Assembly: GCA_016718315.1 (NCBI GenBank)
Contig: JADKDV010000003.1
Coordinates: forward strand, 856,979 to 920,978
Direction of reading: 5' to 3'
Length of the DNA stretch: 64,000 nucleotides
Source of the DNA: Candidatus Obscuribacter sp.
GTDB taxonomy: Bacteria > Cyanobacteriota > Vampirovibrionia > Obscuribacterales > Obscuribacteraceae
The notes beneath the pieces were generated by a model, which was not told the DNA's origin, did not search any database, and was given only the letters and a program-made list of their open reading frames with translations. The position numbers and the translations under genes were made by a program. Shown piece by piece: positions 36,465 to 45,602 of this stretch; position 1 is the stretch's first letter; every line of letters begins with the position of its first letter.

Positions 36465-36908
36465 TCATGGTGGCAGTTTTGCTACCACTGGCTCCATGGC
36501 ATCAGCCTTAAACTGTAAAAAGGCCGGACCAAAGGGCACTGGCACAGGGAAGTTGCAAGTCACAGTAGTCTGGACATATGCTGTGTCGTTACCATAGGCA
36601 GCAGGATCCAGGACTGCTGAATCAAATAAGCAAATCTTGGAGCCACCACCGGTTTTTTTGAACTCATTGGTCACTTCTACTACGGAAGCTTGAGCCAAAG
36701 GTAAAGTGTCTTTGTTGGCGGCGGCTCTAGCACAGTGTTTGGCCAGAGCATCATTTTGAGTCTGGCAGACTACGACTGCTGCTACATCCACCAGGAACAA
36801 AGCCACGATGATAATAATTATCGAGCCGCACACAGTCTCAATTAGACTGCTGGCGCGCGCAGCTCTCCTTTTATGCAAAGTCGGTGCCTTATGTTTTATT
36901 GCCATCAC
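36465..36908 (-). CDS. TadE-like pseudopilin
   Basis: 147 residues. A basic N-terminus (HKRRAARASSLIETVCGS) leads into one hydrophobic helix (IIIIIVALFLVDVAAVVV, about 29-47) with a Glu near its start, the TadE/TadF layout. The extracytoplasmic part is about 100 residues with conserved Cys pairs. TadE-type minor pseudopilins assemble with Flp pili of the tad system. It follows a second TadE-like gene by 4 bases. No tadA, tadB, tadC or flp gene lies in the window, so the machine must be elsewhere. Confidence 0.75.
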   Translation of the reverse strand: MMAIKHKAPTLHKRRAARASSLIETVCGSIIIIIVALFLVDVAAVVVCQTQNDALAKHCARAAANKDTLPLAQASVVEVTNEFKKTGGGSKICLFDSAVLDPAAYGNDTAYVQTTVTCNFPVPVPFGPAFLQFKADAMEPVVAKLPP

Positions 36909-36912
36909 TTCC

Positions 36913-37417
36913 TCAGTTCTTGCCTGTTTCTTCCATAGGGCGCTTGTCGATGTAATTGAAGGTGACTGGTTTTGTCAGACCGTCGATGTTGAGTGCACTC
37001 AAGAATGGCACACTACCGAGGGACATAAAAGGATTGACCATGACCTGAGTGTTCACTTCCACAAATTGGTCAAATTCATCGCCCCCAGCTAGAGTCTGAG
37101 GAGCTTTAAAATCGTTTTTGACAATTGAGGCACCGGTGAATTTTGCCAGTCCATTATTGAGCCAGGCTGTGTTCATACTGTCGCGAGCTGTACTCCAATC
37201 CCGGTCTAGAAATTGAGCAAGCTCTGGTCGTCATCTGGTTTAGATACCAGCCGCTGCAATAACCCACTGACAGGTAGATGATATCTATCATCGGAAAGAG
37301 TATGACCAACAGCAGAATCATTAGCGCTGGGGCCAACTCAGCCATCTGAGAGCCTCCGTTTGCTTTTCTTCTTAATTTCATGCTTTTAAATACTCCAAGC
37401 TTTGCCGCCAGCAACAT
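36913..37417 (-). CDS. TadE-like pseudopilin, frameshifted
   Basis: 168 residues after correction. The start may be the ATG at 37417 (AGGA close by) or 37381 (MKLRRKANGGSQMAEL). The N-terminus GSQMAELAPALMILLLVILFPMIDIIYL is typical TadE with Glu ahead of the helix. The frame breaks at 37222-37225, where one CT unit appears lost. Adding it gives MTTRELAQFLDRDWSTARDS, which resembles the conserved post-helix region of TadE proteins, and joins the second frame ending at 36913. Located upstream of the other TadE-like gene in a two-gene operon. Confidence 0.7.
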
Positions 37418-37628
37418 GCTTCCTGAAAGATTTTTGTTCTAAATTTGCGTCCAGGTAAAGACGAATATTAGTAAACAATAGATCTGCATACACTGTGGTT
37501 ATGCCCGCCACTGTCACCTTTTAAATCGTCAGGGTAGCGGCATTTTGGTATTTGTTAGCAATATTTAATCTGCTTCTTGTTATTATAAAAGCACTTAAAA
37601 TCAGCAAGTACCAGAAAGAAGAAATCAA

Positions 37629-38903
37629 ATGGCATTATCTAAAATGGTCTATCGTAAAAAGCTGATTGTCATGGTCGCCGTGACATTGTTAACGAGCTCC
37701 ATGGTCAGCATAAACAGCGTACGGGCGGACGACCTCAATGCCCAGGCTGAGCACTATCATGATCTTATCGACGAAAAGAAGCTGACAGAAGCTCAGTTTA
37801 ATGAGCTAGCCAAGCTCGCCGTGGCTAATCCCACCAATGCCAAACTGCAACTGGCCTATGGTCTGGCTCTAGATTATGCGGGTCTGCCAGATGAAGCCGA
37901 AGAGCGATTTGCACTGGCTGATAAGTACGGTCCTAAGGACCCAATGGCTTTAGTCAATTTACTCAGACATTTGCTATCAAAAGGCGATCAAAGCGCTGCT
38001 CGCAGTATTCTTGAGCAAGCGATGAAGCGCTTTCCGGATAGTCCTGATGTCGCTTTGATAGTCGGGCGTGCCCTCAAAGAAAATCGCAATTATGTAGAAG
38101 CCGAGCGTGTATTGGCTCGTGCCTATAATATGACTCCAGCAGATAAGCGCCCCCTTGGTCTGGCCACACATTTAGCTGAAGTCTATGTCCAAACTGAACC
38201 TGCCATGGCATTGCGCCTGATTAAAGAGGATCTGGCTCGAAACCCTGATTTTTTTATGGCGCAGTCGCTTGCTGCTAACTCATATGCCAATCTAGGCGAG
38301 TATCGCAAAGCCATTACTCCACTTTCCAAGCTCTTTGCCAAAAGCGGTATGTGGGGCAATACTTCCGAGCTATATACGCGCTGTCTATTTTGGGATGGCA
38401 GATACAATGAGGCGATTCAGCCTGGTCTGTATTTTTTAGCCAAGACATCAGGCGCTATGGGCGGCAAATTACCTGCTGTTCCTATGCTTTCGGTGCTCTT
38501 TGATCATGTCAGTTCAAAACAGGCCAAGGCAGCCATTGACCAGTTTTATCAACGCACCGCCAAAGAAGACGTTGTCAAACCGCCATTTCACTATTATTTG
38601 GCGCGCGCACTTGCACTGAGTAATAGAGCTGACCTTGCACTTAATGAGATTAATACGTTTTTGACTTTTGACAGCAGTAGTTTTGATGCCATTTTGTTTA
38701 AGGCTCAACTATTAGAAAACAAGCTGGGTGAATATGATCAGGCTCTTGCTTGTTATCGTCTGGCTCATGCCATTTTGCCTTACAATGCAGTTTGTACCAA
38801 CTCTTTGATGCGACTGGAAGAGCGCATCGCTAGCCGGCGCACTGACCTTGCCTGGCAATTCAAAGACTTCTTTCGCAAGCTATTGCATTTGCCCCCGGAT
38901 TAG
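37629..38903 (+). CDS. Exported TPR protein, first gene of the phosphate-uptake run
   Basis: 424 residues; the signal peptide is about 1-34 (VTLLTSSMVSINSVRADD). TPR-like helical repeats run from about 55 to 410: LQLAYGLALDYAGLPDEAEE, LIVGRALKENRNYVEAERVL, YLARALALSNRADLALNEIN. The ATG follows AGAAAGAAG. Only about 15 bases separate its stop from the likely start of the DUF6687 gene, so it is probably co-transcribed with DUF6687, DUF47 and pit. A role in that pathway is inferred from position only. Confidence 0.78.
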   Translation: MALSKMVYRKKLIVMVAVTLLTSSMVSINSVRADDLNAQAEHYHDLIDEKKLTEAQFNELAKLAVANPTNAKLQLAYGLALDYAGLPDEAEERFALADKYGPKDPMALVNLLRHLLSKGDQSAARSILEQAMKRFPDSPDVALIVGRALKENRNYVEAERVLARAYNMTPADKRPLGLATHLAEVYVQTEPAMALRLIKEDLARNPDFFMAQSLAANSYANLGEYRKAITPLSKLFAKSGMWGNTSELYTRCLFWDGRYNEAIQPGLYFLAKTSGAMGGKLPAVPMLSVLFDHVSSKQAKAAIDQFYQRTAKEDVVKPPFHYYLARALALSNRADLALNEINTFLTFDSSSFDAILFKAQLLENKLGEYDQALACYRLAHAILPYNAVCTNSLMRLEERIASRRTDLAWQFKDFFRKLLHLPPD

Positions 38904-38917
38904 GGCGGGAGTTATTC

Positions 38918-39898
38918 ATTTTTGTTTTTGTACCTTATGACAAACTTGGCGACGCACCAAATGTAGTGGTGGATGGAGCTGCCAATCCTTATACAGTGTT
39001 GACTCTCTCGCACTGGCCTGGCAACAATACGCCCGCTTGCTATAAACGCGACCTGTCTGCGGAGATTGCCTTTAGTGTAATAAGCGATCCTGCCTTTGTG
39101 CCACCAGCCAAAATTGTCAGCAACAATCATTTTGACGAGGACGGTCTTGTTTCTGTCTTTGCACTTATCCTGCCTGAGCGCGCCTTAGAATACAAAGAAA
39201 GCTTAATTGACATAGCCAGGGCTGGTGACTTTGGCGTTTACCAGGACCTCTCTTCAGCAAGAGCTTCTTTTGTCTTAAATGCCTGGGCTAATCCGGCTAT
39301 ATCTCCCCTCAACGAAGGCGTTTTTAAAAAGCCTTATCACGAGATTACCGCTATCCTCTATGAGGAGCTTTTGCAGCGACTCCTCAGTGTGATTGATAAA
39401 GTGGAGCATCTGGAGCGATACTGGCGTGAAGAAGACGCCTTTTTGCAAGCCAGCCTGAATGCTTTTGATAAAGGGTTGATTGAAATAGAAGAAGACCAGA
39501 AGCGGAATTTAGCAATTATCCGTATTGATGATGCTGTTTTGCCCAGAGCTAATCTAGATAGGGCAACGAGCTGGGTCTCTCAAGTGATTCACCCGATGGC
39601 TATTCATAATCGCACTGATGCCATGCGTATACTTGTTATTAAAGGGCGGATGCAAGAGTTTTATTATCGCTATGAGACCTGGGTCGACTATGTTAGTCGC
39701 AAGCTGCCACCCAGACTGGATCTCCACCAGCTTGCCAGTCGCCTCAACGAGCTTGAGAAGGGGCGCGGTCGATGGAAGTTTAATGGAGTCAGTGAGATAA
39801 TAGCCAGGCTCAATTTAAACGGGCACAATATGAGTGAAATTGGCGAAGTACGCTTTATCAAAGAATTGCGTGAGAGCTTAGACCATGACAGTATCTGA
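38918..39898 (+). CDS. DUF6687 family protein, probable AUU start
   Basis: 326 residues if it starts at ATT 38918. The first standard start (GTG 38966) would remove FVFVPYDKLGDAPNVV, which matches the family's normal N-terminus (..F.PY....PNVVVDG). GGGAG lies six bases before the ATT, a good ribosome-binding site. Family marks: TVLTLSHWPGNNTP and VSNNHFDEDGLVSVFAL. The NHFDEDG motif recalls the DHH-type metal-binding motif of phosphoesterases, but activity is unproven. Its last 14 bases overlap the DUF47 gene, so it is coupled to DUF47 and pit and may serve phosphate metabolism. Confidence 0.75.
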   Translation: MFVFVPYDKLGDAPNVVVDGAANPYTVLTLSHWPGNNTPACYKRDLSAEIAFSVISDPAFVPPAKIVSNNHFDEDGLVSVFALILPERALEYKESLIDIARAGDFGVYQDLSSARASFVLNAWANPAISPLNEGVFKKPYHEITAILYEELLQRLLSVIDKVEHLERYWREEDAFLQASLNAFDKGLIEIEEDQKRNLAIIRIDDAVLPRANLDRATSWVSQVIHPMAIHNRTDAMRILVIKGRMQEFYYRYETWVDYVSRKLPPRLDLHQLASRLNELEKGRGRWKFNGVSEIIARLNLNGHNMSEIGEVRFIKELRESLDHDSI

Positions 39899-40574
39899 TA
39901 CTAGCGGTCATAAAAAACCTAAGACTCTGAGTGCCAAAATTGCCTGGCTGACTAAGCGTCTCTTTAAACGCGGTATGTTTGAAGAAAATATCGATTTTTA
40001 TGGTTTGCTCTATGCCCAGTCCAAAGTCACATTAGAAGGTGTCGAAGCTCTCGAAGCCTGGCTTGCTACTGGGGCTTCGGAGCGTTGCCAGATTGTGCGC
40101 GACCTGGAGCATCAGGCCGACGAACAAAAAATTGATTTGCAAAAAAAACTTGTGGATTCGTTTGTTACGCCAATGGACAGAGAAGACCTCTATGACCTAT
40201 CGGTGCGTCTGGATGAAGTTATAAATGCCGCCAAAAATGCCGCCCGCGAGGTAGAAGCACTTAATTTTTGTCCGCGCGATGATCGTCTCGGGCAGATGGC
40301 GCAAACATTGACCGAAGGCACACGCTGTTTGCACAATGCTTTTTATAATTTGAGTATCAATCTCAATGAGGCTGCTGAGCAAGCAAAGCTTGCCCGCAAA
40401 TCTGAGACCAGGTTTGAAAAAATCTACAGGCAAGGTATGCGTGAGCTCTTTGAACTCAACGACTTTAAAACGATACTGCGCACTGTCGAAGTCTACCGGG
40501 CCATGATCAATACTGCCCATTGTATTGATATAGTGGCCGAAAAATTGCACCATACCATCGTCAAAATAAGCTAA
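39885..40574 (+). CDS. DUF47/PhoU-like regulator of Pit
   Basis: 229 residues, all helical. FEENIDFYGLLYAQSKVTLEGVEAL, then VRDLEHQADEQKIDL and VTPMDREDLYDLSVRLDEVINAA (key residues EHQAD and TPMDREDL), are the PhoU/DUF47 signature. The Glu/Asp residues normally bind metal clusters. DUF47 proteins accompany and modulate Pit phosphate transporters. It overlaps the gene before it and its stop abuts the pit ATG, so the pair is translationally coupled. Confidence 0.93.
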   Translation: MTVSDTSGHKKPKTLSAKIAWLTKRLFKRGMFEENIDFYGLLYAQSKVTLEGVEALEAWLATGASERCQIVRDLEHQADEQKIDLQKKLVDSFVTPMDREDLYDLSVRLDEVINAAKNAAREVEALNFCPRDDRLGQMAQTLTEGTRCLHNAFYNLSINLNEAAEQAKLARKSETRFEKIYRQGMRELFELNDFKTILRTVEVYRAMINTAHCIDIVAEKLHHTIVKIS

Positions 40575-41630
40575 ATGGAATATTTTGCGCTGGCTATAAT
40601 CATTATGCTTGGTTGCATCTTTTCTTATACCAATGGCTTTCAGGACGGCAGCTCAGTGTCTGCGGGTCCTATTGCATCGCGCTCTCTGACACCGGCGCAG
40701 GCTGTGTTATTAACTGCTTTGTTTGAATATCTGGGAGCCTTATTGGGCGGCTCCGGTGTTGCTAACTCTATTTCTGGTATCACCAGTTATCCCCGGGGAT
40801 TTTCTTTTATGCCAGTGCTGGCGGTGGCACTAGTTGCCGCTATAAGCTGGAACTTTTTTACGCGGCTCATAAGAGTGCCATCAAGCTCTACCCACGCTCT
40901 TGTCGGTGGTCTGATTGGTGCCCTCTATGGCATCACTGGTGATTTTAAGTATGTGATTTTGGGTGATTGGGGTTACATGATCCATGCTACTGGTGTGGTC
41001 AAAGTATTAATCACTCTCTTTATGTCGCCTCTTATTGGCTTTTTTGCTGGCTGGTTTTGTCTCAAGCTTTTGATTTTGCTGCTAAGTGGTGCTACTGCTC
41101 GCATGCACAAAGTATTGCGCCGTCTGCAGTGGCTCGTTGTGCCAATACTGGCTTTTGGTCACGGTGCCAATGACACTCAAAAGGTGATGGGACTGCTAGT
41201 ACTTGCTCTGGCTTGCAGTCCTGATAGTAGTTATGCCACGACTTGTTTTACTGCTGGTAGCATTACTAGTATTCCTCTCTGGGTGAGACTACTGGTTGGC
41301 TTTGCCATGGTATCGGGAGTGGTGGCAATGGCGCCGGGCATTGTCAAACGTGTTGGCTCTGGTATTTATAAGCAAAGAGGATTGCACTCTTTTGTCTCAG
41401 AGTTAGCCTCGGCAATAGTGGTCGGTGTTGGCTCAGCTACTGGCGGACCGGTATCGGCCTCCCAGGTCATTGCCTCGACTGTAATGGGTGTTGGCTATGC
41501 TGCTCGGCGCAAAGGGGTGCACTGGCTTGTCGCTAGAGAAATGTTTATGGCCTGGTTTTTGACAATACCTTGCTCTGGTTTGCTTGCCTACACGCTCTTG
41601 TCAATATTTAGAGCGCTCTGGCCCTTTTAA
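40575..41630 (+). CDS. pit: Pit-family inorganic phosphate transporter
   Basis: 351 residues with about 10 membrane segments. Both PHO4 signatures are present: SYTNGFQDGSSVSAGPIASR (about 16-35, where most relatives have NGFHDAAN) and FGHGANDTQKVMG (about 194-206), plus VPSSSTHALVGGLIGA. It moves phosphate, usually as a metal-phosphate complex, by proton symport. The first signature is divergent (FQDGSS for FHDAAN), which might change substrate binding. Fed by the coupled DUF47 gene. With the proton-pumping pyrophosphatase at 47.6 kb it fits a polyphosphate-accumulating lifestyle; that is inference. Confidence 0.93.
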   Translation: MEYFALAIIIMLGCIFSYTNGFQDGSSVSAGPIASRSLTPAQAVLLTALFEYLGALLGGSGVANSISGITSYPRGFSFMPVLAVALVAAISWNFFTRLIRVPSSSTHALVGGLIGALYGITGDFKYVILGDWGYMIHATGVVKVLITLFMSPLIGFFAGWFCLKLLILLLSGATARMHKVLRRLQWLVVPILAFGHGANDTQKVMGLLVLALACSPDSSYATTCFTAGSITSIPLWVRLLVGFAMVSGVVAMAPGIVKRVGSGIYKQRGLHSFVSELASAIVVGVGSATGGPVSASQVIASTVMGVGYAARRKGVHWLVAREMFMAWFLTIPCSGLLAYTLLSIFRALWPF

Positions 41631-41669
41631 GGTAGAGCCTGCGGCATCAAAAATATCGTTTTTTAGAGT

Positions 41670-41822
41670 CTAGCGATTTTGAGGCATCTCGCCCGGATAA
41701 ATCCACGGGGCCTCATATTGACTGGCCGCATGAGTAGGATGGAATAGCCAGCTATTTGAGGTGGCTGCCAGAAGTCCGACAATAATGGCAAGCCAGGCGC
41801 GGCTGGGCTGCACTTCATTCAT
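41670..41822 (-). CDS. 50-residue exported or membrane protein
   Basis: A short frame, MNEVQPSRAWLAIIVGLLAA then TSNSWLFHPTHAASQYEAPW and IYPGEMPQNR. The ATG is preceded by AGAGGAG at 6 bases, an excellent site. Residues 9-24 form a hydrophobic helix followed by THAA-S, a plausible signal-peptidase site that would leave an 18-residue Pro/Tyr/Trp-containing peptide. No family recognised. It lies alone in the 386-base gap between pit and the S-layer gene, on the opposite strand to both. The rest of that gap holds no other gene. Confidence 0.55.
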   Translation of the reverse strand: MNEVQPSRAWLAIIVGLLAATSNSWLFHPTHAASQYEAPWIYPGEMPQNR

Positions 41823-42016
41823 GCTTTGCTCCTCTGACTTGATGTTTGTTACTACTTTTATGCCCGGTTAGATTAGAGCTAAACCCTATTGTCAAGCGGC
41901 CGTGGGCACTCCATTTTGCTAAACGCATAGGCTATAGTTGTGCTGTCCCGGCTACTTTTGCGATGGGACCTACTCGCCTAGTAAAGCGTGTAACTTTTTT
42001 GCTCAGGAGAAATTGA

Positions 42017-44435
42017 ATGAGATTTGTCACTCGGAAACCAGCTGTTAAAACAGCACTTAGCCTGGCTATGCTTTCGACTATTTTGCTAAGCGGCAATCAG
42101 TCTGCGTTTGCGCAGCTTGGTGGTATTGATTTAAGTCAAATTCCACAGATGCTTGATATAGATACAAGGCGCACAGCCCTCGAAAAAGCAGTCAATGATG
42201 GTCTGGCCAGTGGTCGCCTGACAGCCACCGATGCTGCCAGTCTGCAAAAGGATCTGTTGACTATCAAGGCTAATGAAGAAGCCTTTAAACAATCCGGCAA
42301 ATTTAGCATCTGGCAAAAGACCCGTATGTCTCTCCAGCTCGATGTTATATCTGGTAACCTCGACAGAGCCATGGGTACACGTCAGACTGCTAATCTCACC
42401 GATTTGCCCGGACGCCAAGCCGAGCTCAGTGCTCGCATCGCGGCAGCTCTCAAAAGCAGCAGCCTGAGCAGCCTGGAAGCAAACGATTTAAATACACAGC
42501 TCGATCTAATCAAGAACAAAGAAGCATCATTTAAGACTGCTGGCACATTGACTAGCTCTCAAACACTTGAGGTAGCTCTCGATCTCGACAAACTGTCGAG
42601 CCGTCTAGAGAGTCTACTTAGAGCTCATAACGGCTCCGATGTTAACTTTGCCACTCGTCGTACCGAGTTGCAAAACCGTCTCAGTGACCTTGTCACCACC
42701 GGCCGCATCACATCTACCGATGCTACTGCCATGACCCAAGAAATCGAGCGCATCGCCAATCGTGAAGCGACAATGAAACTGGGCGGACGCACTCTCACCA
42801 CAGAAGACAATCTGTCACTGGCTCTTGATCTTGAGCGAGTCAACTCCAGGCTCGAGCGCTATACATCAGGTATTGCCAATACAAGCGGTATGCCTGGTAT
42901 TGACGCCATGCAAACCGAACTAGACAAAAAAATCAGCGATGCAAATCTGGCTGGCAAGCTTACTTCTCAGCAAAATGCCGACTTGAGACAGGACTTTGAG
43001 CGCATCAATCAAATTGAACGCAATTACAAAGCTGATGGTACTTTGACCGATAGCGAAACTTTGACACTGTCTAGTGAATTAGAAAGCCTCAACAAGCGTA
43101 TCGATAGCACACTAGCTGGCAACACACCGGCTACAACTAATAGTCTCGCTGCCAAACAAGACGACTTGCTCAAAAAGCTTGAGTCTGCCAAGACAGCTAA
43201 TCGTATTACTGCCACTCAATACAACGACTTGCGTGTGCGCCTGGACCAGGCTGCAGCCAGAGAGAGACTGTACCGCGCTGATGGTGTCCTCACTGATGTT
43301 GAGACCCTCAGTCTGGCTAATGATCTCGATGGTGTTAGTGCTCAGTTGACTAGCTCGATGTCGGCACTGCCCGATATCAATAGTCTTAAGACAGCATTGC
43401 AAAAGTCGTATCCAGGAAGGTCTTGGCTCCGGTCGCCTTTCGGCCAATGCTGAGAGCGATTTGCGTGCTGATTTAGCTCGTGTCGCTCAATTAGAGTCCG
43501 CATTTAAAAGCGGTGGTCGTCCGTTAACAGATGATCAAGTGACTGCACTGGCTAATGAATACAAATCTATCAATGGACGACTGGATAAGACCATGACTCC
43601 TTTGCCAGCCGTTGCCGACAAACGTGCAGCTCTTGAGCAAAGAGTTAGTCAGGGTGAAGCCTCAGGCGTACTCAGTGCGACACAGTCTGCCGATATGAAG
43701 CGCGAACTAGGACGTATTGCCTCTGTCGAGTCAAACTTTAGAGCCTCTGACAATGGGCTGTCTGACTGGGAAGCTATGACTATCAACCGCGATCTAGATA
43801 GATTGGATAGCGATCTCTCTCGTTTGCTCACAGCTGCTCCCGCTCCCACCGCCAGTGGTGCGGCCGCGCCGTTTGATACCAAAGGTCACTGGGCCGAATC
43901 TTATGTCGGTCAATTGACTCAGCGTTCGATTATTGGCGGCTTCCCTGATGGTAGCTTTAAGCCAGATGACGGTATTACCCGCGCTCAGTTTGCCGCCATC
44001 GCCGTTAAGGCTCTCAATCTGCCTCAGGCCAATGGTCCAGCCGCGTTTAAGGATGTGGCTGCCAATTACTGGGGCGCTAAGGCCATCGCAGCTGTCAGTC
44101 AAGCTGGTCTGGTGACTGGTTTTCCTGATGGCACATTTAAGCCCGAGGACAAGATTACCCGTGCTCAAGCACTGGTCATCCTGGCCAAAGCATTGCCTGC
44201 TGGTATTGCCGATGTCTCTATCCTCAATAGCTACCAGGATGGTTCTCAGGTCCCAGCCTGGGCTGCTCCAAGCGTAGCTAAAGCGGCTAAAGCTCGTATC
44301 CTGGTGAGTTATCCAGATCCAAGCGCGATCAGACCAAATACCAATGCCACAAGAGCTGACGTGGCTGCTCTGACCTATCAGACTTTGATCAATCTTGGTC
44401 AAAAGCTGCCTCAAATAAGAGTTGGTCTGGAATAA
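42017..44435 (+). CDS. S-layer-homology protein with seven N-terminal repeats, frameshifted
   Basis: 805 residues after removing one extra base. ATG with AGGAGA; the signal peptide is about 1-33 (SAFAQ). Residues about 52-612 are seven repeats of about 75-80 residues, each like RTELQNRLSDLVTTGRITST followed by an amphipathic helix pair (for example NREATMKLGGRTLTTEDN). Three SLH domains follow (about 625-800): GHWAESYVGQLTQRSIIGGF, YWGAKAIAAVSQAGLVTGFPDG, then a divergent third. SLH domains bind pyruvylated wall polymers. The frame breaks in A4 at 43401-43404; dropping one A yields TALQSRIQEGLGSGRLS, aligning exactly with the other repeats. Probably an abundant surface-layer or wall-anchoring protein. 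Confidence 0.88.
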
Positions 44436-44490
44436 GTGCAAGGCTAGTCAGATTGCCTGGTAGTCAATACTCAGCTGATTAGAGAAAGCC

Positions 44491-44541
44491 AAATGAATGA
44501 GAGGAGCATCGGAGTAATCTGGTGCTCCTCTGATTTCATTT
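44491..44541. terminator. Bidirectional hairpin between S-layer gene and acr3
   Basis: AGAGGAGCA and TGCTCCTCT form a 9-bp core, extended by AAATGAAT and ATTTCATTT with small bulges. It lies between convergent stops and has A- and T-rich ends on both sides. Confidence 0.8.
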
Positions 44542-44546
44542 GGTGT

Positions 44547-45602
44547 TTATTTAGCCTTCATCTCGTACCAATTTTTTGTACTGTTTACGATTTTGACGAC
44601 GGATAACATCACCGGTACTTCAATTAGCACGCCTACAACAGTGGCCAGGGCTGCTCCACTATCAAAGCCAAAGAGACTGATAGCAGTAGCCACGGCCAAT
44701 TCAAAAAAGTTGCTAGCACCAATTAGTGCAGAGGGACAGGCAATTGAATGCGGTACTTTAAAGAAGCGATTAAGCAAATAGGCGAATGTGGAATTGAAAT
44801 AGACCTGGATCAAAATCGGCACAGCTAACATGGCGATAATAAGGGGCTGTTTGATAATTGCCTGACCTTGAAAGCCAAATAAGAGAATCAACGTCAATAA
44901 TAGTGAAAGCAGCGATAGCGGGTGTAATTTAGCTAGCAGTCTTTCTAAAGACTCCTGTCCAGTGTTGAGAATTGTTTTGCGCCAGAGTTGTGACAAAATG
45001 ACCGGCACGACAATATACAGCGCTACTGAGATTAGCAAGGTGTCCCAGGGCACTCGAATTGATGATAGCCCCAACAAAAGTCCAACAATTGGTGCAAAGG
45101 CAAATACCATGATCAGGTCGTTTATTGCGACCTGACTGAGGGTGAAGTAGGGATCGCCTTTAGTCAACTGACTCCAGACAAAGACCATGGCAGTGCATGG
45201 AGCTGCAGCAAGTATTACTAAACCAGCGATGTAGCTATCGACTTGGTCCTGTGGCAGATAAGGAGCAAAGAAGTGGCGTATAAAAATAATTGCCAGTAAT
45301 GTCATCGAAAATGGTTTGACGGCCCAGTTTATAAAAACTGTTACTGCCATGCCTTTCCAGTGCTGTCTGACCTGTGAGATTGCACCAAAGTCAATTTTTA
45401 AAAGCATCGGAATAATCATTATCCAGATTAGCAAGCCCACTGGAATGTTGACTCTGGCTACTTCCATACTGCCGAGAATTTTAAATTGAGCTGGAAAAAT
45501 TTGACCTGCTACCACACCAACGGCGATACACAAAAATACCCAGACAGTTAGCCATCGCTCAAAAAAACCGATAGCTTTTGCGTCTTCGTTTGCACTGCTC
45601 AT
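44547..45602 (-). CDS. acr3: Arsenite efflux permease Acr3
   Basis: 351 residues with ten membrane segments. The Acr3 marks are clear: IPVGLLIWIMIIPMLLKIDF, LVILAAAPCTAMVFVWSQL with the conserved Cys, and ALIGASNFFELAVATAISLFG. It extrudes As(III) or As(III) thiolates from the cytoplasm, driven by the proton gradient. It is last in the arsR-arsI-arsC-acr3 operon, starting one base before the arsC stop codon region, so it is coupled. Confidence 0.96.
   Translation of the reverse strand: MSSANEDAKAIGFFERWLTVWVFLCIAVGVVAGQIFPAQFKILGSMEVARVNIPVGLLIWIMIIPMLLKIDFGAISQVRQHWKGMAVTVFINWAVKPFSMTLLAIIFIRHFFAPYLPQDQVDSYIAGLVILAAAPCTAMVFVWSQLTKGDPYFTLSQVAINDLIMVFAFAPIVGLLLGLSSIRVPWDTLLISVALYIVVPVILSQLWRKTILNTGQESLERLLAKLHPLSLLSLLLTLILLFGFQGQAIIKQPLIIAMLAVPILIQVYFNSTFAYLLNRFFKVPHSIACPSALIGASNFFELAVATAISLFGFDSGAALATVVGVLIEVPVMLSVVKIVNSTKNWYEMKAK

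Noticed and set aside
43395..43410. Programmed frameshifting in the S-layer gene
   Set aside because: No slippery heptamer with downstream structure, and similar indels occur in unrelated genes including uvrA; sequencing error explains all.
43794..44441. 215-codon minus-strand frame
   Set aside because: Antisense to the SLH domains, which are unmistakable on plus.
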